Shown here: piece by piece, positions 8,812-17,371 of the stretch
Layout of the letters: each line of letters opens with the position of its first letter
Numbering within the stretch: the stretch's first letter is position 1
Assembly: GCA_947177485.1 (NCBI GenBank)
Contig: CAMWUR010000017.1
Coordinates: 1 to 36,939, forward strand
Length of the DNA stretch: 36,939 bases
Direction of reading: 5' to 3'
Source: an uncultured Helicobacter sp.
Lineage (GTDB): Bacteria > Campylobacterota > Campylobacteria > Campylobacterales > Helicobacteraceae
Program-made: the position numbers and the translations under genes
Notes under the pieces: model-generated
The model's database searches: none
Seen by the model: the letters and a program-made list of their open reading frames with translations, nothing else
What the model was told of the DNA's origin: nothing

Positions 8812-10740
8812 TTAGGGCAACAATTGTTGATTGTAGATTCCCTCTGTTTCTTTGGGAGCAGAAACATCGGTGTAGAAATACTGCTCGCCATCTTTGATGT
8901 CAGAATAGACGCCGCTTGGGATATTGAAATTGCGCTTGAGCCCCGGCTCAATTTGCAGCAGGCGCTCATAGAAATGCGAAAACACAGGAGCACTTGCCAC
9001 ACCGCCCGTTTCACGTGCGCCAAGCGGGGTGTTGTCGTCTCTACCATACCACACCACGGTTTGGATTGTGGGCGAAAAACCACAAAACCAAGCATCGACA
9101 TTGCCATTTGTGCTACCTGTCTTGCCCGCAATCTCGATTCCCTTGACGCGAGCGCGGCGCCCTGTGCCGCGGTTGACAGCATTGCGCAAAAGATCAATCA
9201 TCAAAAAGGCTTGACGTTCCTCGGTGATTTTGGTGGCACGTTCATAGAATCGAATCTCTTTGCCCCTCATGTCGGTAATCGAATCGATGAGCATAGGTTC
9301 CATAATCGTGCCATAATTGGAAAACATCGTATACGAACGACTCATTTCAAGCGGCGATGCGGCAAAGCTACCAAGCGCAATCGTGAGGTTGCGCGGCACA
9401 TCGATAAAGCCATATTGGTCGATTTTTTGCCAAATACGTTCAAATCCAACATCTTCGACAAGGTTGATTGTTGCGAGGTTGAGACTCTGTTCAAGCGCCG
9501 TTTTGAGCGTTACAAGCCCCTTGAATGCATTGGTATAATTTTTGGGCTGCCAAACGCGCTTTTCGCCATTGCTGAAATATTCATACGTGCGCGCAATATC
9601 CGCGAGCAAATCACTTTCAGAATAGCTATAATCAAGCGCTGCTTGGTAGATAAAGGGCTTAAAGCTGCTGCCGGGCTGGCGCTTTGCTTGTGTAACGCGA
9701 TTGAAATTACTCTTTTTATAATCCACACCGCCGACCATCGCGCGAATCCTGCCACTGCGATTCTCGAGCACGACAATCGCGCCATTGAGGCTTTCGTTGT
9801 CATAGTTGGGTTGTCGTTTGCGAATCTGTTCATAGCCATAGACAAGAGCCTCTTGTGCGGCTTCTTGGTAGTCTAAATCGAGATTGAGCTTAATCACATA
9901 GCCGCCTGTTTTGATGTCTTGTAGTTGCGCAAGCTGACGCAAAACTTCATTCACAACATAGGGAGCGACATTTGCACTCAATGTGTCGTTGTAGATTTTG
10001 GGTACTTCATCAATGCCTCTTTGCAGCTCATCGTCTGTAATCCAACCAAGCGCATACATACGTTGCAAGATGTTGTTGGCGCGCCCAAGCGCAAAATCAA
10101 GATTCTTCGTTGGGTCATAGAACGCTGGCGCACGCACAAGCCCTGCGAGTAGGGCAGATTCTTTGAGCGTGAGCCTGTCTAAATCTTTGCGAAAATAGCC
10201 CAAAGCCGCTGTGCGAATGCCATAATAACCATGCCCGAAATAGGCGCGATTGAGATAACGTTCAAGAATCTCCTCCTTGCTCAAGACTTGCTCGATTCGA
10301 ATCGCAAGCAGGGCTTCTTTAATCTTTCTATCAAACGTGCGCTCGGGAGTGAGGACAATATTTTTAATCAGCTGTTGCGTAATCGTGCTGCCGCCCTCAA
10401 GCATTTTGCCGCTCGCAAGATTCTTGACCATTGCGCGTGAAATCGCGTCTATATTAATGCCAGGGTGCTCAAAAAAGAGTGTATCTTCGACAGCAGCGAG
10501 TGCTTCGATGACACGTGCGGGAAAATCTTCAAAAGTTGCATAGAATCGAAATTCTTTATCATAGAGATTTGCCACGAGCCGCCCTTTGCGGTCGATGATT
10601 TGAGTCGTGAGCGGCGGGGTGTAGTGCACGACTTGGTCGAGGTCGAATCGAATGGAATTATAATAATGCACGAGAATAGCAACAATTCCAACACCGATGA
10701 GCAGGCAAAGCACCATAAAAATTTTAAAAAGTGTTCTCAC
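8812..10740 (-). CDS. pbp1A: Penicillin-binding protein 1A (class A)
   Basis: A 642-residue bifunctional peptidoglycan synthase. An N-terminal membrane anchor (FKIFMVLCLLIGVGIVAIL) is followed by a GT51 glycosyltransferase with VEDTLFFEHPGI and GGSTITQQLIKN, then a transpeptidase with the SxxK motif in PGSSFKPF, SLN, and the KTG motif in AGKTGSTNGN. It polymerises and cross-links murein in the periplasm. GTG at 10740 overlaps the bioF stop (GTGA) with GGAG seven bases upstream, so I prefer it over ATG at 10755. The gene order bioF then pbp1A matches the arrangement known in Helicobacter pylori. Confidence 0.92.
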   Translation of the reverse strand: MRTLFKIFMVLCLLIGVGIVAILVHYYNSIRFDLDQVVHYTPPLTTQIIDRKGRLVANLYDKEFRFYATFEDFPARVIEALAAVEDTLFFEHPGINIDAISRAMVKNLASGKMLEGGSTITQQLIKNIVLTPERTFDRKIKEALLAIRIEQVLSKEEILERYLNRAYFGHGYYGIRTAALGYFRKDLDRLTLKESALLAGLVRAPAFYDPTKNLDFALGRANNILQRMYALGWITDDELQRGIDEVPKIYNDTLSANVAPYVVNEVLRQLAQLQDIKTGGYVIKLNLDLDYQEAAQEALVYGYEQIRKRQPNYDNESLNGAIVVLENRSGRIRAMVGGVDYKKSNFNRVTQAKRQPGSSFKPFIYQAALDYSYSESDLLADIARTYEYFSNGEKRVWQPKNYTNAFKGLVTLKTALEQSLNLATINLVEDVGFERIWQKIDQYGFIDVPRNLTIALGSFAASPLEMSRSYTMFSNYGTIMEPMLIDSITDMRGKEIRFYERATKITEERQAFLMIDLLRNAVNRGTGRRARVKGIEIAGKTGSTNGNVDAWFCGFSPTIQTVVWYGRDDNTPLGARETGGVASAPVFSHFYERLLQIEPGLKRNFNIPSGVYSDIKDGEQYFYTDVSAPKETEGIYNQQLLP

Positions 10741-11852
10741 GTCAATGCTCCGCAAAATTTTTGCGCAATTATAGCAGAGAGTCTCTTGTGAGCTTTTTTA
10801 CTCGTGGCAAGCGAAACGTTGATACGCAACATAGGCTCGCTGACTGTGGGCGGGCGGATTGCCCCCACACAAAAGCCTTCTTTGGCAAGCAGCCTTTGAG
10901 CCGCAATCGCCTCGACACTGCTTGCAAGCGGAATCGAAACAATAGATGTGCGCAATGTACGTCCAAGCGCGGCGCTCCAAATTTCTTGACGCTTTTGCAG
11001 TTGCCTTGCAAGCCGAGTGCTGTGGCGCAGAATATAACAAAAATTCACAAATGCAAGCGCCGTATCAAACAACGAAAGGGCGGTGCTATAAATCAGCGGC
11101 TTGGCGCGGTTTGTGAGGAAATCGATAATGTCACTATGTGCAAGGATATACGCGCCATAACTGCCATAAGCCTTACTGAATGTGCCCATTTTGATGTAGT
11201 TGGGCGCAATAGGCAGATTGTGGTAGTCGAAATAGCCCAAGAGATTTTTGCCGATTGTGCCGCTTCCGTGCGCCTCGTCGACCAACAACAGCGCGTCATG
11301 CTCGGTTGCGAGCTCGGCAAACGCACGTGGGGCAATCTCGCCGCTCATCGAGTAGACCGATTCGATGGCAATCATCCATTGGGAATCTTTGGTGCGCGGC
11401 TCACGCAGCAAGAGCTCACGCAGGGAATCGGGGCGATTGTGTGCAAAAACGCGCACGCGCTCACCGAGCAAGCGCGTGGCGAGCTGTCCGCTGGCGTGGT
11501 AATGGCTGTCGATGAACAGCACATCACGCGTGCGCACGAGGGATTCAAGCAATGCGATGTTTGCGAGGAATCCCGAACCCAAAATTGCCCCACGTTCAAA
11601 GCCATTTGCTGCACAAAGCAGTTCTTCGCATTCATGATGCAATGCGTGGTAGCCATTGACAAGCATAGACGCACCGGGCGCGAAGACGCCGGCAGAACAT
11701 AGTTTGGCAAACGCACGTTGTGCCTGTTTTTTGTTGCGCCGCAAGCCTAGATAATCGTTACTCGCAAAGTCGAGCAGGGTGTGCGAAGCCACAGAACGTG
11801 CGCGCCACAAAGACGCCTTTTTGAGCGCACGAGTCGCATTGTCGTAGAACAA
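10737..11852 (-). CDS. bioF: 8-amino-7-oxononanoate synthase-like PLP enzyme
   Basis: A 371-residue fold-type I PLP enzyme of the alpha-oxoamine synthase family. DFASNDYLGL is near the N-terminus, VDEAHGSGTIG binds PLP near residue 192, and the PLP lysine lies in GTFSKAYGSYGAY near residue 225. BioF condenses pimeloyl-ACP with alanine in biotin synthesis. Kbl (2-amino-3-ketobutyrate ligase) is a close relative, so the substrate is not certain, but the pbp1A neighbour supports the Helicobacter bioF. The start is TTG at 11852, two bases after the response-regulator stop; no strong ribosome site is seen and coupling is likely. Confidence 0.82.
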   Translation of the reverse strand: MFYDNATRALKKASLWRARSVASHTLLDFASNDYLGLRRNKKQAQRAFAKLCSAGVFAPGASMLVNGYHALHHECEELLCAANGFERGAILGSGFLANIALLESLVRTRDVLFIDSHYHASGQLATRLLGERVRVFAHNRPDSLRELLLREPRTKDSQWMIAIESVYSMSGEIAPRAFAELATEHDALLLVDEAHGSGTIGKNLLGYFDYHNLPIAPNYIKMGTFSKAYGSYGAYILAHSDIIDFLTNRAKPLIYSTALSLFDTALAFVNFCYILRHSTRLARQLQKRQEIWSAALGRTLRTSIVSIPLASSVEAIAAQRLLAKEGFCVGAIRPPTVSEPMLRINVSLATSKKAHKRLSAIIAQKFCGALT

Positions 11853-11854
11853 GA

Positions 11855-12541
11855 CTATTCCATTGTGAGCTTATAGCCCACACCCGAAAGGTTGCGGATA
11901 ATGTTTTGGTGAGATTTTTTGCGAATGGAGTTGATGTGCATACGTAGTGTGTCAAGCGTCATCGGAGAATCGCCCCAAATGAGGGTTTGGAACTCGTCAT
12001 AGGACACCACGCCACCTTTGTATTGCAACAACAGCGAGAGAATCTGATTCTCTTTTTTGGTTAGCACAATCGGCATACCATTGAGATAGAGCATCATTTC
12101 GGCAGGATTGTAACTCAACTGCTTGCCGAGAGAAACAGTGGTTTTGGTGATTTTCTTGGGGCTATTGGCAAGCAGAATCATAAACAGCTCATCGAGGTCA
12201 ATGGGCTTTTTGAGAATCGAACATGCGCCCAAATCATAGCTATCGGCAAAATTTTCTTCAGTGCCATAAGCGGTAATGACGATAATCGCCACGCGCGGGT
12301 TCATCACACGTACTTCTTTGATAAACTCAAGCCCACTCATTTTGGGCAATTCAAGGTCTGTGATGATGACATGTGGGGCTTTTTCGCGAAATATTCTAAG
12401 CGCCTTTTTGCCTTCAGATGCCGTGTAGATTGCCTTTGTGTGGCGGCGAATGTTGCGTTCAATGAGGTTGCGCAGTTCTATATCATCTTCGACAAGCAAG
12501 ATTTCAGTATCTCTAAGGTCGTCAAGAATCTCTCGTTTCAT
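11855..12541 (-). CDS. OmpR/PhoB-family response regulator
   Basis: A 228-residue two-domain regulator. The receiver has VEDD near residue 18, phospho-acceptor Asp62 in ITDLELPKMSG, Thr in VITAYG and the conserved Lys in ILKKPID. The C-terminal winged helix (about 130-228) reads LTKKENQILSLLL and ends LRMHINSIRKK...SGVGYKL, typical for Trans_reg_C. It binds DNA as a phosphorylation-controlled regulator. Start: ATG with AAAGGA nine bases upstream. It heads the minus-strand series that includes bioF, pbp1A and the pgl genes and is divergent from the kinase-like gene at 12615, its probable partner. Its targets cannot be read from the sequence. The receiver has a full acidic pocket, unlike atypical HP1043. 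Confidence 0.88.
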   Translation of the reverse strand: MKREILDDLRDTEILLVEDDIELRNLIERNIRRHTKAIYTASEGKKALRIFREKAPHVIITDLELPKMSGLEFIKEVRVMNPRVAIIVITAYGTEENFADSYDLGACSILKKPIDLDELFMILLANSPKKITKTTVSLGKQLSYNPAEMMLYLNGMPIVLTKKENQILSLLLQYKGGVVSYDEFQTLIWGDSPMTLDTLRMHINSIRKKSHQNIIRNLSGVGYKLTME

Positions 12542-12614
12542 TGTTTATCCTTTATCGTGTTTTTTCGCATTCTAAGATAAAATTACAAACAAACCCTTAG
12601 GAGGTTTTACGTCT
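12542..12614. promoter_or_regulatory. Divergent promoter region between response regulator and kinase-like gene
   Basis: A 73-base AT-rich gap serves both genes. On the plus strand GATAAAAT can act as a -10 and TAGGAGG is a strong ribosome site before ATG 12615. On the minus strand a TAGAAT-like -10 and AAAGGA precede the regulator. A site for autoregulation is plausible but no clear repeat was seen. Confidence 0.45.
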
Positions 12615-13382
12615 ATGATTATCTCATATTTTAATAAAAATAAAATAATAAAACCAAAAAAATCTATAAGATTCAAAAAAAGCGCAAAGAATGGAGAGCA
12701 GGACGCTGCAAGATTTCATGAAACTAAGAATCAAGCATACACATTATTTCAGAAAACTAAAACTAAACTTTTAAAAAAGACTAGAGAACTCTATTGTCTC
12801 CATGAACAATTGCGACATTTTAAACATGACGCACGGCAACCCTTGAGTGTCGTTGGACTCATCGCACATGATTTAGAACATTGTCTCGAATATGATGAGC
12901 TCGACATAGAAACGATTGCCCAAAATGCACAGAGCCTGCACAACCAAGTGCAACGGCTCGATGGTATGCTCGATTCTATCGCGCAGCAAAACACACAAAA
13001 GGTGCAAAAAATCCAAATGGATAGCATTGTGCAACAATACGCAAATGATTTTGCCGATTCGCTTTCTGTTGCGCTAGACGAATCAGTGTCTCTTTTTGGG
13101 CAACCTGAATTGATAGAATGCCTATTCTATACATTCTTCGAGATGTTTGGACAAACAAGCACGCAGATTTCTATCGAGGCAAATGGCGCACATTTTACAT
13201 GTGAGTGTACGCCAAATCTGCCAAACAAGGAACTCCAAACACTGATGGATGCACACAATAGAATGGCACATAAACAAGGAATCGAAACATATTTTACACT
13301 CACAACAAACGCTAACAAGGGCTTTTTGGCTTTTTCGCAGCCTGCGCATACAAAACTTGCAATTCTCGCACAAAAGCGCTAG
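12615..13382 (+). CDS. Soluble sensor kinase-like protein with degenerate catalytic domain
   Basis: 255 residues with no signal peptide or membrane segment. A Lys-rich N-terminus leads into a helical segment and a HisKA-like H-box, FKHDARQPLSVVGL, with candidate phospho-acceptor His71. A long helical stretch follows (about 85-125). Where the HATPase domain should lie there is FGQPELIECLFYTFFEMFG at about 160-180, aligning with the N-box region but lacking its Asn, and I see no G1 or G2 boxes. It probably cannot bind ATP in the normal way and may act as a phosphatase or phosphotransfer partner of the divergent response regulator. Campylobacter BumS is a described sensor that works as a phosphatase without kinase activity, so there is precedent. 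The strong TAGGAGG site supports this start. The first 100 bases are unusually AT-rich. Confidence 0.65.
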   Translation: MIISYFNKNKIIKPKKSIRFKKSAKNGEQDAARFHETKNQAYTLFQKTKTKLLKKTRELYCLHEQLRHFKHDARQPLSVVGLIAHDLEHCLEYDELDIETIAQNAQSLHNQVQRLDGMLDSIAQQNTQKVQKIQMDSIVQQYANDFADSLSVALDESVSLFGQPELIECLFYTFFEMFGQTSTQISIEANGAHFTCECTPNLPNKELQTLMDAHNRMAHKQGIETYFTLTTNANKGFLAFSQPAHTKLAILAQKR

Positions 13383-13425
13383 AATCCATTATTGAGTTTT
13401 AATTTCACAATCTCAAGGATGGAAA

Positions 13426-13875
13426 ATGAGAAAATACAAAGACAGCTTCGAGACTATTTTAGAGCGCCTGCACCTAGCGATTCGCAAAAATGGATTGAAG
13501 AATTCACGTCAACGTGAGAACATTTTGAAAATCCTTTACGAGCATGGTGGACATCTTTCGCCTGATGAAATCTTTGCAATGTCGCGCCAAAACAACAAAG
13601 GTGCGAGCCTTAGCTCCATCTATCGCATTCTCGCGTTCTTGGAAAAAGAAGGCTTTGTACTCTCCATCGAAGTCGACACAAACGGACGCCGCTATGAGGT
13701 TGCAGGCGGATTCCATCATGACCATATCATCTGTATGGAGTGTCGCAATATTATCGAATTTTATGATGAAGAAATTGAAAGACTCCAAGAAAAGCTCACC
13801 GATTCCTATGGTGCACGACTTGTAAGCCACGACATGCGGCTTTTTGTGATTTGTAGTGATTGTCTTAAAGCATAG
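13426..13875 (+). CDS. fur: Ferric uptake regulator Fur
   Basis: A 149-residue Fur-family repressor. The winged helix (about 10-85) includes SRQRENILKILYEHGGHLSPDE cut by a recognition helix with SSIYRILAFLEKEG. The dimerisation and metal domain has GGFHHDHIICMECRNII with the His cluster and CxxC, and ends with a second CxxC (CSDC). Fur with Fe2+ blocks iron-uptake genes; Helicobacter Fur also acts without iron. The length matches H. pylori Fur. PerR is a paralogue with a similar fold, but the HHDHIICMEC pattern and length favour Fur. AAGGA precedes ATG. Iron and haem genes elsewhere in the window are natural targets, although no confident Fur box was found. Confidence 0.9.
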   Translation: MRKYKDSFETILERLHLAIRKNGLKNSRQRENILKILYEHGGHLSPDEIFAMSRQNNKGASLSSIYRILAFLEKEGFVLSIEVDTNGRRYEVAGGFHHDHIICMECRNIIEFYDEEIERLQEKLTDSYGARLVSHDMRLFVICSDCLKA

Positions 13876-13892
13876 AGATTTTAGGTTTTTGA

Positions 13893-15314
13893 GTGAAAAA
13901 AGTCGCCATTGTCGGACGCCCAAATGTGGGCAAAAGTTCGCTATTCAATCGATTGATTGCGACACGTAAAGCCATCACATCAGATGTCGCAGGGACAACA
14001 CGTGATGTCTGCATAGCAGACTGCAAGCTCGGTGATGCCGAGTTTTTGTTGAGCGACACAGGCGGTGTGAGCACAGAAAGAGAAAGCAGAGATTCACTAT
14101 TTGGCGCTGTGGCACAAGCGGCGCGGAGCGAAGCCACACATGCTGATATTTTGCTGTTTGTCGTCGATGGCAAGCTTGATGTGCAAGAAAGCGACATTGC
14201 GCTATTTCGCGAGCTGCAAAAGCTACATAAACCGATATTCCTTGTTGTAAACAAACTCGACAATGGCAAAGAAGAGCAGAGACTTTGGGAATATAGCGCA
14301 TTTGGAATCGAGGACATTTTTGGTATTTCTGTGGCACACAATCGCGGAATCGCGCGGCTTGTGAGCGCGATTGAAGCAACACTCACCAAACGTCAAGCAA
14401 ACATGCCGCAACAAACGTTTGATGAAGAGCTGCTCGCCGCTTTGGAAGCTCAAAGTCAAGATGTTGCATTTGATGAATCGCAAACAAACGACATTACGGC
14501 ACTGGATTTGCCTCTGCCTCCGATTAAAATCGCGATTATCGGACGTGTGAATGTCGGCAAAAGCTCGCTGCTCAACGCGCTTTTGGGGCAGCAACGCTCG
14601 GTTGTTTCGCCTGTTGCTGGGACGACAATCGACCCTGTCGATGCACAATGCAAATGGAAAGAGCATGATTTTTTGTTTATCGACACAGCGGGGCTAAGGC
14701 GCAAAAGTAAGATTGAGGGAATCGAAAAGTTCGCGCTGCTGCGCACAAAAGACATGCTACAACAAGCTGATATTGCCTTGCTCGTGCTCGATTCGTCCAC
14801 ACCTCTTGTCGAGCTTGACGAAAAAATGGGCGCGCTTGCGCTCGAGCACAAATTGGGTGTGATTCTAGTTCTCACCAAAACCGACATCAAGAATCAACCG
14901 CTCGAACAGCTGCAAAAAGAGATTCGCGAACGTTTCAAATATCTCGCGTTTGCGCCCATTGTGAGTGTTTGCGCACAAAGTGGGCGCAAAATCGAAACGC
15001 TTAAAGCAAAAATTGTAGAAGTTTTTGATAATCTCTCACGTAGGATTCCAACAGCAGTGCTCAATGATGTACTCTTGCAAGCATGCAGCAAGCACCCGAT
15101 TCCAAGTGACAGGGGCAAACTCGTGCGTGTGTATTATGCAACACAATACAAAAATAGCCCGCCGCACATCGCGCTGGTGATGAATCGCCCTAATGCGCTG
15201 CATTTTAGCTATAAACGTTATTTGGCAAACACCTTGCGGCAGCATTTCGCGTTTGAAGGCGTGCCGCTGTTTATTGAGACAAAAAAGAAAGAGAAAGAAA
15301 GAACGAGACCTTGA
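13893..15314 (+). CDS. der: Ribosome assembly GTPase Der (EngA)
   Basis: A 473-residue GTPase with two tandem G domains. The first has GRPNVGKSSLFNRL at residue 7 and the second GRVNVGKSSLLNALLG near residue 216, each followed by a switch (AGTTRD, AGTTID), DTAG/DTGG and an NKLD or TKTD G4 motif. The C-terminal KH-like domain follows. Der acts in 50S subunit maturation and is essential in most bacteria. It begins with GTG, 17 bases after fur. The tail is Lys-rich. Confidence 0.93.
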   Translation: MKKVAIVGRPNVGKSSLFNRLIATRKAITSDVAGTTRDVCIADCKLGDAEFLLSDTGGVSTERESRDSLFGAVAQAARSEATHADILLFVVDGKLDVQESDIALFRELQKLHKPIFLVVNKLDNGKEEQRLWEYSAFGIEDIFGISVAHNRGIARLVSAIEATLTKRQANMPQQTFDEELLAALEAQSQDVAFDESQTNDITALDLPLPPIKIAIIGRVNVGKSSLLNALLGQQRSVVSPVAGTTIDPVDAQCKWKEHDFLFIDTAGLRRKSKIEGIEKFALLRTKDMLQQADIALLVLDSSTPLVELDEKMGALALEHKLGVILVLTKTDIKNQPLEQLQKEIRERFKYLAFAPIVSVCAQSGRKIETLKAKIVEVFDNLSRRIPTAVLNDVLLQACSKHPIPSDRGKLVRVYYATQYKNSPPHIALVMNRPNALHFSYKRYLANTLRQHFAFEGVPLFIETKKKEKERTRP

Positions 15315-16327
15315 AAAATCTATTCGCAACCCTTGTGCTTGGTAGTATTGTCGCTGGGATTGTGTATGTGGGCTATCTATTGGTTTATCATGTCAGCTTT
15401 TCGATGCAGCCCAAAGATTTTGAAAAAGAGCTCAACACCCATTTTCGGACAATGCTTGCCGAGTTTGACGACCGCATGTATTATGGCGGGCTGCAAATCT
15501 TAAGCGCAGAACCCTTTGAATGCAGCGAGTTTTTGACATGCACAAGCAGCGAGATTGCGATTGGTTGGTATGACACACCCGAGCTCAAAATCCTCTTTTT
15601 GAACAACCAAATCTTTGTGAATGATTTGAGCGATTCGCGCCTAAGCCTGCGCTTCGCAACGAGCATTAGCCCGCAGATTGAAGTACGCAACCTTAGCGCA
15701 GCACAGCGTGAAGAAATCGCACGCATTCGTTCGATTTTGCCCACACAAATCACATGCGATTTTAGCACATACACATACGGCGCACAAAGCAGAATCGAGA
15801 AAGACGGCAGCTGCGAGATTGCCACGGCATCGGCGTTTTATCATCTTGCACTCAATATGAGCAGCAGCAATCCCGTCTTTGCGCAAACAAATATCCCCAT
15901 CATGCTCCATAACCACAAGGCAAGAGAGAGAGCCTACCAGTTCGCCCTCTCGATTCACTCCGCCTCGCTGCATATCACCTCAAATGGCTTAAACGACCGT
16001 ATCTTTGAGCTTTTTAGCCAGAGCAGACTCGGCAAGATGCTCTCGCGCGAGGCTTACGAAAGCGCCTACCCTGCGGCGATTCCGCTTGCATTGCAATCAC
16101 TCGCAACGGCGGATTCGCAAGAGATATTGAGCGAGCTTGCAAGCGCTGTGGTGCAGATTCTTCGGGGTGAAAACAAAAATCTTTCACTCTCTTTGCGACA
16201 GAAAGACAAGGGATTTTTCTTTGGCGAAGCCGAGATTGAAGAATTTGGCTATCTTTTCACAGAAAATCCCAAACAACTCGTGCGCCAAATCGTGCAAAAC
16301 TACGACGTCAAAGTCGAATCTTACTAA
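15311..16327 (+). CDS. Membrane-anchored periplasmic protein, paralogue A
   Basis: 338 residues, function not recognised. One N-terminal membrane segment (about 4-27) suggests a signal anchor with the rest in the periplasm. It shares an architecture with the next gene: Cys pairs in FECSEFLTC near residue 75, then LPTQITC near 138 and DGSCEI near 155, matching FTCDERLTC, LPNKFLC and WGDCII in the neighbour. Four conserved cysteines suggest disulfides. The start is TTG at 15311 overlapping the der stop, with only a weak ribosome site, so translation is probably coupled to der. The two genes appear to be an old tandem duplication. Confidence 0.7.
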   Translation: MKNLFATLVLGSIVAGIVYVGYLLVYHVSFSMQPKDFEKELNTHFRTMLAEFDDRMYYGGLQILSAEPFECSEFLTCTSSEIAIGWYDTPELKILFLNNQIFVNDLSDSRLSLRFATSISPQIEVRNLSAAQREEIARIRSILPTQITCDFSTYTYGAQSRIEKDGSCEIATASAFYHLALNMSSSNPVFAQTNIPIMLHNHKARERAYQFALSIHSASLHITSNGLNDRIFELFSQSRLGKMLSREAYESAYPAAIPLALQSLATADSQEILSELASAVVQILRGENKNLSLSLRQKDKGFFFGEAEIEEFGYLFTENPKQLVRQIVQNYDVKVESY

Positions 16328-16338
16328 AAAGGACAGAA

Positions 16339-17364
16339 ATGAGTAAAGGAATTGTAGCGATTATCGCTCTATTACTGATTGCAGGGGTTGCATATTTTGC
16401 AACATCTTATGGCAAACACGACGCACAATTTGTCAGCGCACAAGAATTACAAGACGCGCTCAATAGGCAGATTCTGACAATCATTCCACAAGACGATGAG
16501 CTTCGGATTGATGGCAGCTTCACATGCGATGAGCGACTCACATGCAAAGCCCAAAAGATTACAATCCTCGACACGGCAAGCGAAAGTGAATTTATCGTGC
16601 TGCAAAATCTCGTTCTACACTACCACATTACCCAAAAAACTAACAACACGACCATAAGCGGCGAAGTGAACTATGGGCAAAGCTTACTCGAGCAAATCGA
16701 ATTTGGTCATCCCGGAATCATCGAGGCGCTCACACCACTGCTGCCCAACAAATTTTTATGCAACGGAAACGGCACGCTCGATTCCGAAGAAGGAATCGAG
16801 ACGAACTGGGGCGATTGCATCATCAGCTCACCAAGTGCCGATTGGAAAATTGCGGGCAATATGGACATCGGGCTTGACCTATTCAAAAACACCACAATGC
16901 CCGAGATACTCCTCGACAAAGATGGCAAGTTTAGCCAATTCGAGTTCAGCGATGAGGCAATGGATTCATTTCGCTTTGGCTTGCGCGAAGTAACGCTTAC
17001 GCTTGTATCGCGCAATTTCTCTGACGCGCTCTTCGAGCTTGCGCGCATGAAAGAACCCAACATCACACGTAATGAGCTTGCGCTTGGCGTAGATATGGCG
17101 ATTGGCATGGGGATTATGGCGATGCGTGCAAATGAGATAGACGAGGAAGACGCGCGCACGAGCGAGCAGTTTGCTCAAGCACTCGAGAATTTTCAGCTCG
17201 GACTAAGGCAGCTACTTGCAAGCAATTCTGACATCACAAATATCAGTATCACATTACACGCGAAAGAACCGCAAAAGATTATCCTCTATTCACCCGCAAT
17301 GCTCGAGATGGGCAGCGTGTTTGAGTTTTTGCGGCACTACAACCTAAAAAGCAGTTACAAATAG
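16339..17364 (+). CDS. Membrane-anchored periplasmic protein, paralogue B
   Basis: 341 residues, function not recognised. A short N-terminus with a hydrophobic segment (GIVAIIALLLIAGVAYF) anchors it, leaving about 315 residues periplasmic. The four cysteine positions parallel those of the upstream gene. A ribosome site AAAGGACAG precedes ATG, 11 bases after paralogue A. The C-terminal part is Asn- and Glu-rich and helical. NIT and NTT tripeptides occur, but I saw no D/E-X-N-X-S/T sequon without proline, so PglB modification is not predicted by eye. Confidence 0.7.
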   Translation: MSKGIVAIIALLLIAGVAYFATSYGKHDAQFVSAQELQDALNRQILTIIPQDDELRIDGSFTCDERLTCKAQKITILDTASESEFIVLQNLVLHYHITQKTNNTTISGEVNYGQSLLEQIEFGHPGIIEALTPLLPNKFLCNGNGTLDSEEGIETNWGDCIISSPSADWKIAGNMDIGLDLFKNTTMPEILLDKDGKFSQFEFSDEAMDSFRFGLREVTLTLVSRNFSDALFELARMKEPNITRNELALGVDMAIGMGIMAMRANEIDEEDARTSEQFAQALENFQLGLRQLLASNSDITNISITLHAKEPQKIILYSPAMLEMGSVFEFLRHYNLKSSYK

Positions 17365-17371
17365 GCGCACA

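Noticed and set aside
8824-9876. Plus-strand frame of 350 residues opposite pbp1A
   Set aside because: Shadow of the GT51/transpeptidase gene; no ribosome site.
10731-11702. Long plus-strand frame (323 residues) opposite bioF
   Set aside because: Antisense to a clear PLP enzyme; composition is Cys/Arg/His-rich and shows no family pattern.
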